Made by a program: the position numbers and the translations under genes. A stretch of DNA of 64,000 nt. It comes from Nocardia rosealba (GTDB taxonomy: Bacteria > Actinomycetota > Actinomycetes > Mycobacteriales > Mycobacteriaceae). Location of the stretch: contig NZ_JAIWNA010000004.1 of assembly GCF_020216065.1 (NCBI RefSeq), positions 402,025 to 466,024 on the forward strand, in the 5' to 3' direction. The notes beneath the pieces were generated by a model that searched no databases, was not told where the DNA came from, and saw nothing but the letters and a program-made list of their open reading frames with translations. Shown here one piece after another: positions 61,657 to 64,000 of the stretch (position 1 is the stretch's first letter; each line of letters opens with the position of its first letter).

Positions 61657-61749
61657 GCTGACAACTCGCACCACGGTACGTGATGGCGCGTGCACGGGCA
61701 CGGTAGGCCGATGGTCCCGTCACCGTCGGCGAGACCATCGGCGCTGGTC

Positions 61750-62004
61750 CTACAGGCGAGGCAGGCACCCGGCGGCCCGAAGCCGCGCCGCCAGCGACGA
61801 ATTCACCATCGCGCTCGACCCGCCTCCGCCGGTGAGTGCCACCAGCACGTCACCACCGAGTCCGGCGCCGATCGAGCACCCGAGCACATTGACATCGATG
61901 TAGATGTTCTCCTTGGACTCCGGTTCCGCGACAGCCGAACCGGCCCCCATCGCCGTGGCGGCCACAACGGCCAGCATGATCCCAACAGCTTTGACGATGC
62001 GCAC
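61750..62004 (-). CDS. Small secreted protein, 84 aa
   Basis: GTG 62004 with GAGGAGA about 5 bases upstream. Signal peptide (VRIVKAVGIMLAVVAATAMG, then AGSAVAEP). The mature part has two cysteines (VLGCSIGAG and AAGCLPRL) and a Gly/Ala-rich middle. This is the size and pattern of small secreted Nocardia proteins of unknown role. Upstream starts lack a signal sequence at the N terminus. Confidence 0.75.
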   Translation of the reverse strand: MRIVKAVGIMLAVVAATAMGAGSAVAEPESKENIYIDVNVLGCSIGAGLGGDVLVALTGGGGSSAMVNSSLAARLRAAGCLPRL

Positions 62005-62148
62005 TAGCTCTCCTCGAATTGCGGTGATCGGAATCGGTCCATCCGGTCGCGGACCGACGAGAGGGTTGACCGAACCCCATCCGAAGAAACCTCGAGTCCG
62101 GTCCATATTTGCGTTGACGGCCGAACCCCGGAACCGCACGCTGACCCG

Positions 62149-62766
62149 ATGGACGAGTTGAACCGCGCCGCAGACCTGTTCGCCGTCGGCGAGCTGGACG
62201 AGTCGCACCTGACGATGATCGGCGCCGAGGCTGTGGCCCGAGGGTTCGATTCCCCGGCGCTGATCGAACTCGCCTGCCTGCACCGAACCGATTGCCGCGA
62301 CGCCCCGGAACTGTTCCGCACTGCGCTCGCCGAACTCGAGATCGTTCACCTCGGGGGTTGGCGCGAACAGGAGGTAGCCGTCCGGCTCAGGCGCGCGAAC
62401 CGCAACGCCGCCGCCCTACTGGCCGACGAACAAGACGCCGACGAGTGCCTTCGCATGATCTTCACCGATCTGTTCGAGCTGACGATGCGTCCCGAGCCCG
62501 AACCACCGGAGTTGGAGGAACTCGCCTGGGACTTCTACACCATGCAAATCAGCCTGGAGGACGGCCTGGATGCCGCGATCACGTGGGACGAGATCCGCAC
62601 AGGATGCCGAAACCTCCTGGCGGGCCCTCCCTATGCGCCTGTGTACCCGCGGGCCGGCCGGGTGAATGAAACCCCGCCCGAGCCGCACATCCCTGCGGAA
62701 ACACCCGACCGTCCGACGCTGCTGGATCGACTTCGCGCCGGGCTCGCAGCAATCCTGCGCCGATGA
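62149..62766 (+). CDS. Hypothetical protein, 205 aa, acidic helical
   Basis: ATG 62149. Mostly helical, rich in Glu, Asp, Leu and Ala (ELDESHLTMIGAEAVARGF, LADEQDADECLRMIFTDLFEL); the last 50 residues are Pro-rich and basic (PHIPAETPDRPTLLDRLRAG). No signal peptide, no membrane segment, no catalytic motif that I recognise. It diverges from the small secreted-protein gene and is convergent with the SanA-like gene 12 bases away. Confidence 0.7.
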   Translation: MDELNRAADLFAVGELDESHLTMIGAEAVARGFDSPALIELACLHRTDCRDAPELFRTALAELEIVHLGGWREQEVAVRLRRANRNAAALLADEQDADECLRMIFTDLFELTMRPEPEPPELEELAWDFYTMQISLEDGLDAAITWDEIRTGCRNLLAGPPYAPVYPRAGRVNETPPEPHIPAETPDRPTLLDRLRAGLAAILRR

Positions 62767-62778
62767 CCCTTCGGCAGA

Positions 62779-63402
62779 TCAGCGCAAGATCATCTCGACG
62801 ACCGCCTTGGGCGCCGCCAACCACTCCCGGATGTTGTTGCGCACCTCGGTGGCCCGCCTGCACTCGCAATAGGCGACCACCCCGTCGGCGTCGATATCCG
62901 CAGCCCGGCACAGCGCGACCGCCCGAGGCAGATGCTGGTACTGGCTGACGATGATCGCGCGCTCCACCCCGAACATCGAACGCGCCCGCTCACACGTCTC
63001 CCGCGTGGACAGGCCCTCCCCATCCGCTCGCACGATGCCCGGATCGACTCCGTGCTCGAGAAGATAACGCCGCATCGACGCGATCTCGTCGCCGGAAGTA
63101 CCGCCGGCATCCCCAGACAGCAGGATCTCGCGCGCCTTCCCCGCCGCGACCAATTCGATCGCCACATCGAGGCGCCCCCGCAGGTACGCCATCGGCGTCC
63201 CGTCCGGCGCGACCCGCGCACCGGGAACAATGACAACCGGAACAGTGGGCGCTCCGGCCACATCACTGCGATGCCCCGACGACAACATCCACATGGCCGC
63301 ATTGGCACAGACCGTCACCAACACCACGCCACTGGCCAACACCACGCCGGCCTTCATAACGCGACGTAACCGCCGCCGCCTTCCACTACGTTCCTCGCTC
63401 AA
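62779..63402 (-). CDS. SanA/YdcF-like DUF218 envelope protein
   Basis: 207 residues from TTG 63402, chosen because GGGAGGG lies 7 bases upstream; the frame is open to 63474, but that start has no ribosome binding site. A membrane anchor follows a basic N terminus (VMKAGVVLASGVVLVTVCANAAMW). The DUF218 domain has VVIVPGARV, MAYLRGRLDVAIELVAAGKAREILLSGDAGG and IIVSQYQHLPRAVALCRAADID. SanA-type proteins affect the envelope barrier in E. coli; the biochemical role is unknown. Confidence 0.82.
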   Translation of the reverse strand: MSEERSGRRRRLRRVMKAGVVLASGVVLVTVCANAAMWMLSSGHRSDVAGAPTVPVVIVPGARVAPDGTPMAYLRGRLDVAIELVAAGKAREILLSGDAGGTSGDEIASMRRYLLEHGVDPGIVRADGEGLSTRETCERARSMFGVERAIIVSQYQHLPRAVALCRAADIDADGVVAYCECRRATEVRNNIREWLAAPKAVVEMILR

Positions 63403-63611
63403 CGCGCGACCCTCCCTTTGTTGTGGTTCGAAACCCGGCCTGACTAGGGAATTTGACATCGGAATTCCAGCCACGTAACTTTATTCCAGTCAGAGCGACA
63501 CGGACACCGACCCGGTGCCGAAGAGCTGGTCCGACAGGGCCGCTACGGTACAGGGAAACGAGGTAGGACGATGAGCGCCTGACCGATCATGTGTTCAGGG
63601 TTCTTCCGGAT

Positions 63612-63641
63612 TTGCGTCCGGCGGGTTGCTTGGACTACAGT
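63612..63641 (+). promoter_or_regulatory. rrn: Candidate rRNA operon promoter
   Basis: TTGCGT (63612-63617), 18-base spacer, TACAGT (63636-63641), about 250 bases before 16S rRNA. It is the best -35/-10 pair in the 490-base gene-free stretch 63403-63892, which otherwise holds only the rRNA leader. Confidence 0.5.
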
Positions 63642-63691
63642 ACGAACCCTTGCCTCACCGAAACCCTTCACCGGGTGGATGTTTGTGCGTG

Positions 63692-63709
63692 TGTTCTTTG
63701 AGAACTCAA
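63692..63709 (+). promoter_or_regulatory. boxA antitermination element of the rRNA leader
   Basis: TGTTCTTTGAGAACTCAA, nearly identical to the boxA-type leader element of mycobacterial rrn operons, which binds NusB/NusE to prevent premature termination. The leader from here to 63892 also contains AU-rich stem sequences expected for RNase III processing. Confidence 0.85.
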
Positions 63710-63892
63710 TAGTGTGTCGATGAATGTCAGTGCCAATATTTTTATTGGTTCCAGCCTTCGCGTACCCCCCGGTCGTGGGAGGTTGGACATTTTGAACAAC
63801 AGCGAATCTTAATTTGCTGGTGTTCGCTTTGCTAGATTTTTCGGACTCTAGTTAGATATTTCTGATTCGCCCCTTTGGGGGTGTTTCGAGAG

Positions 63893-64000
63893 TCTTCAAC
63901 GGAGAGTTTGATTCTGGCTCAGGACGAACGCTAGCGGCGTGCTTAACACATGCAAGTCGAGCGGTAAGGCCCTTCGGGGTACACGAGCGGCGAACGGGTG
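63893..64000 (+). rRNA. rrs: 16S ribosomal RNA, 5' fragment
   Basis: Begins about 63893 (exact mature 5' end estimated); the conserved GGAGAGTTTGATTCTGGCTC starts at 63901, followed by AGGACGAACGCTAGCGGCGTG and the V1 region AGCGGTAAGGCCCTTCGGGG. The V1 sequence is Nocardia-like. The gene continues beyond the right edge. Confidence 0.98.

Overview
The window reads as chromosomal DNA of a high-GC actinobacterium, most likely Nocardia. The 16S rRNA fragment at the right edge carries the GGTAAGGCCC...GGGGTACACGAGCGGCGAACGGGTG pattern that I associate with Nocardia. Gene order over about 8-42 kb follows, in inverted orientation, the Mycobacterium tuberculosis block cobD - SURF1 - ptpA - cobC - NIF3 - zinc ribbon - RNase H/phosphatase - CHAD - panB - caeA/hip1 - glnA2 - glnE - DUF4191 - glnA1 (M. 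tuberculosis comparison from memory). Genes are dense, starts are often GTG, and many neighbours overlap by 1-4 bases. I found no insertion sequence, CRISPR array, tRNA or prophage.

Layout. 0-8 kb: a 5'-truncated adenine methyltransferase, a small-ORF/TetR pair, gamma-carbonic anhydrase, a Cys-rich lipoprotein, alanine dehydrogenase, a SnoaL-fold protein, an SDR and an ECF41-type sigma factor. 8-15 kb: late cobalamin genes (cobD, cobC) around ptpA and SURF1, then NIF3, a zinc-ribbon coiled-coil protein and RNase H/phosphatase. 15-24 kb: secreted protease, hydrolase, RNase P RNA (rnpB), small lipoproteins, an RNB exoribonuclease, a lipoprotein-prolyl aminopeptidase-CHAD operon, panB and a CaeA/Hip1-like protease. 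25-29.4 kb: glnA2 and glnE. 29.4-39 kb: an accessory stretch separating glnE from the glnA1 neighbourhood; it holds a cold-shock gene, a GmrSD-like DUF262 protein, a secreted zinc metalloprotease, a RibH2-type lumazine synthase and hydrolases. 39-42.6 kb: DUF4191, two small membrane proteins and glnA1 behind a textbook GlnR box.

42.7-50 kb: a secreted CocE-type hydrolase; an SDR/alpha-beta-hydrolase fusion next to an LmrA/YxaF-type TetR with matching operator-like sites in front of both genes; nitronate monooxygenase; another TetR; a methyltransferase; an HD protein. 50-57 kb: an N-acetylglucosamine uptake and catabolism locus (EIIC, ptsI, a repeat-rich ORF, nagA and nagB on the minus strand; EIIB and EIIA divergently on the plus strand) with a DasR-like site between the two arms and no HPr gene. 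57-63.4 kb: a methyltransferase, a large SF1 helicase-like protein with a changed Walker A motif, small secreted or hypothetical proteins and a SanA/YdcF-like protein. 63.4-64 kb: rrn promoter and leader with boxA, then the start of 16S rRNA.

Connections. Nitrogen metabolism is the main theme: alanine dehydrogenase, GlnA1 (with an adenylylation tyrosine), GlnA2, the GlnE adenylyltransferase and a GlnR box, plus the GlcNAc locus that feeds both carbon and nitrogen. The most unusual items are the helicase with Lys replaced by Thr in Walker A, the fusion/TetR pair with its shared operator, the 18-residue-repeat ORF coupled to nagA, recurring low-complexity insertions in otherwise conserved enzymes, and two small ORFs with good translation or termination signals.
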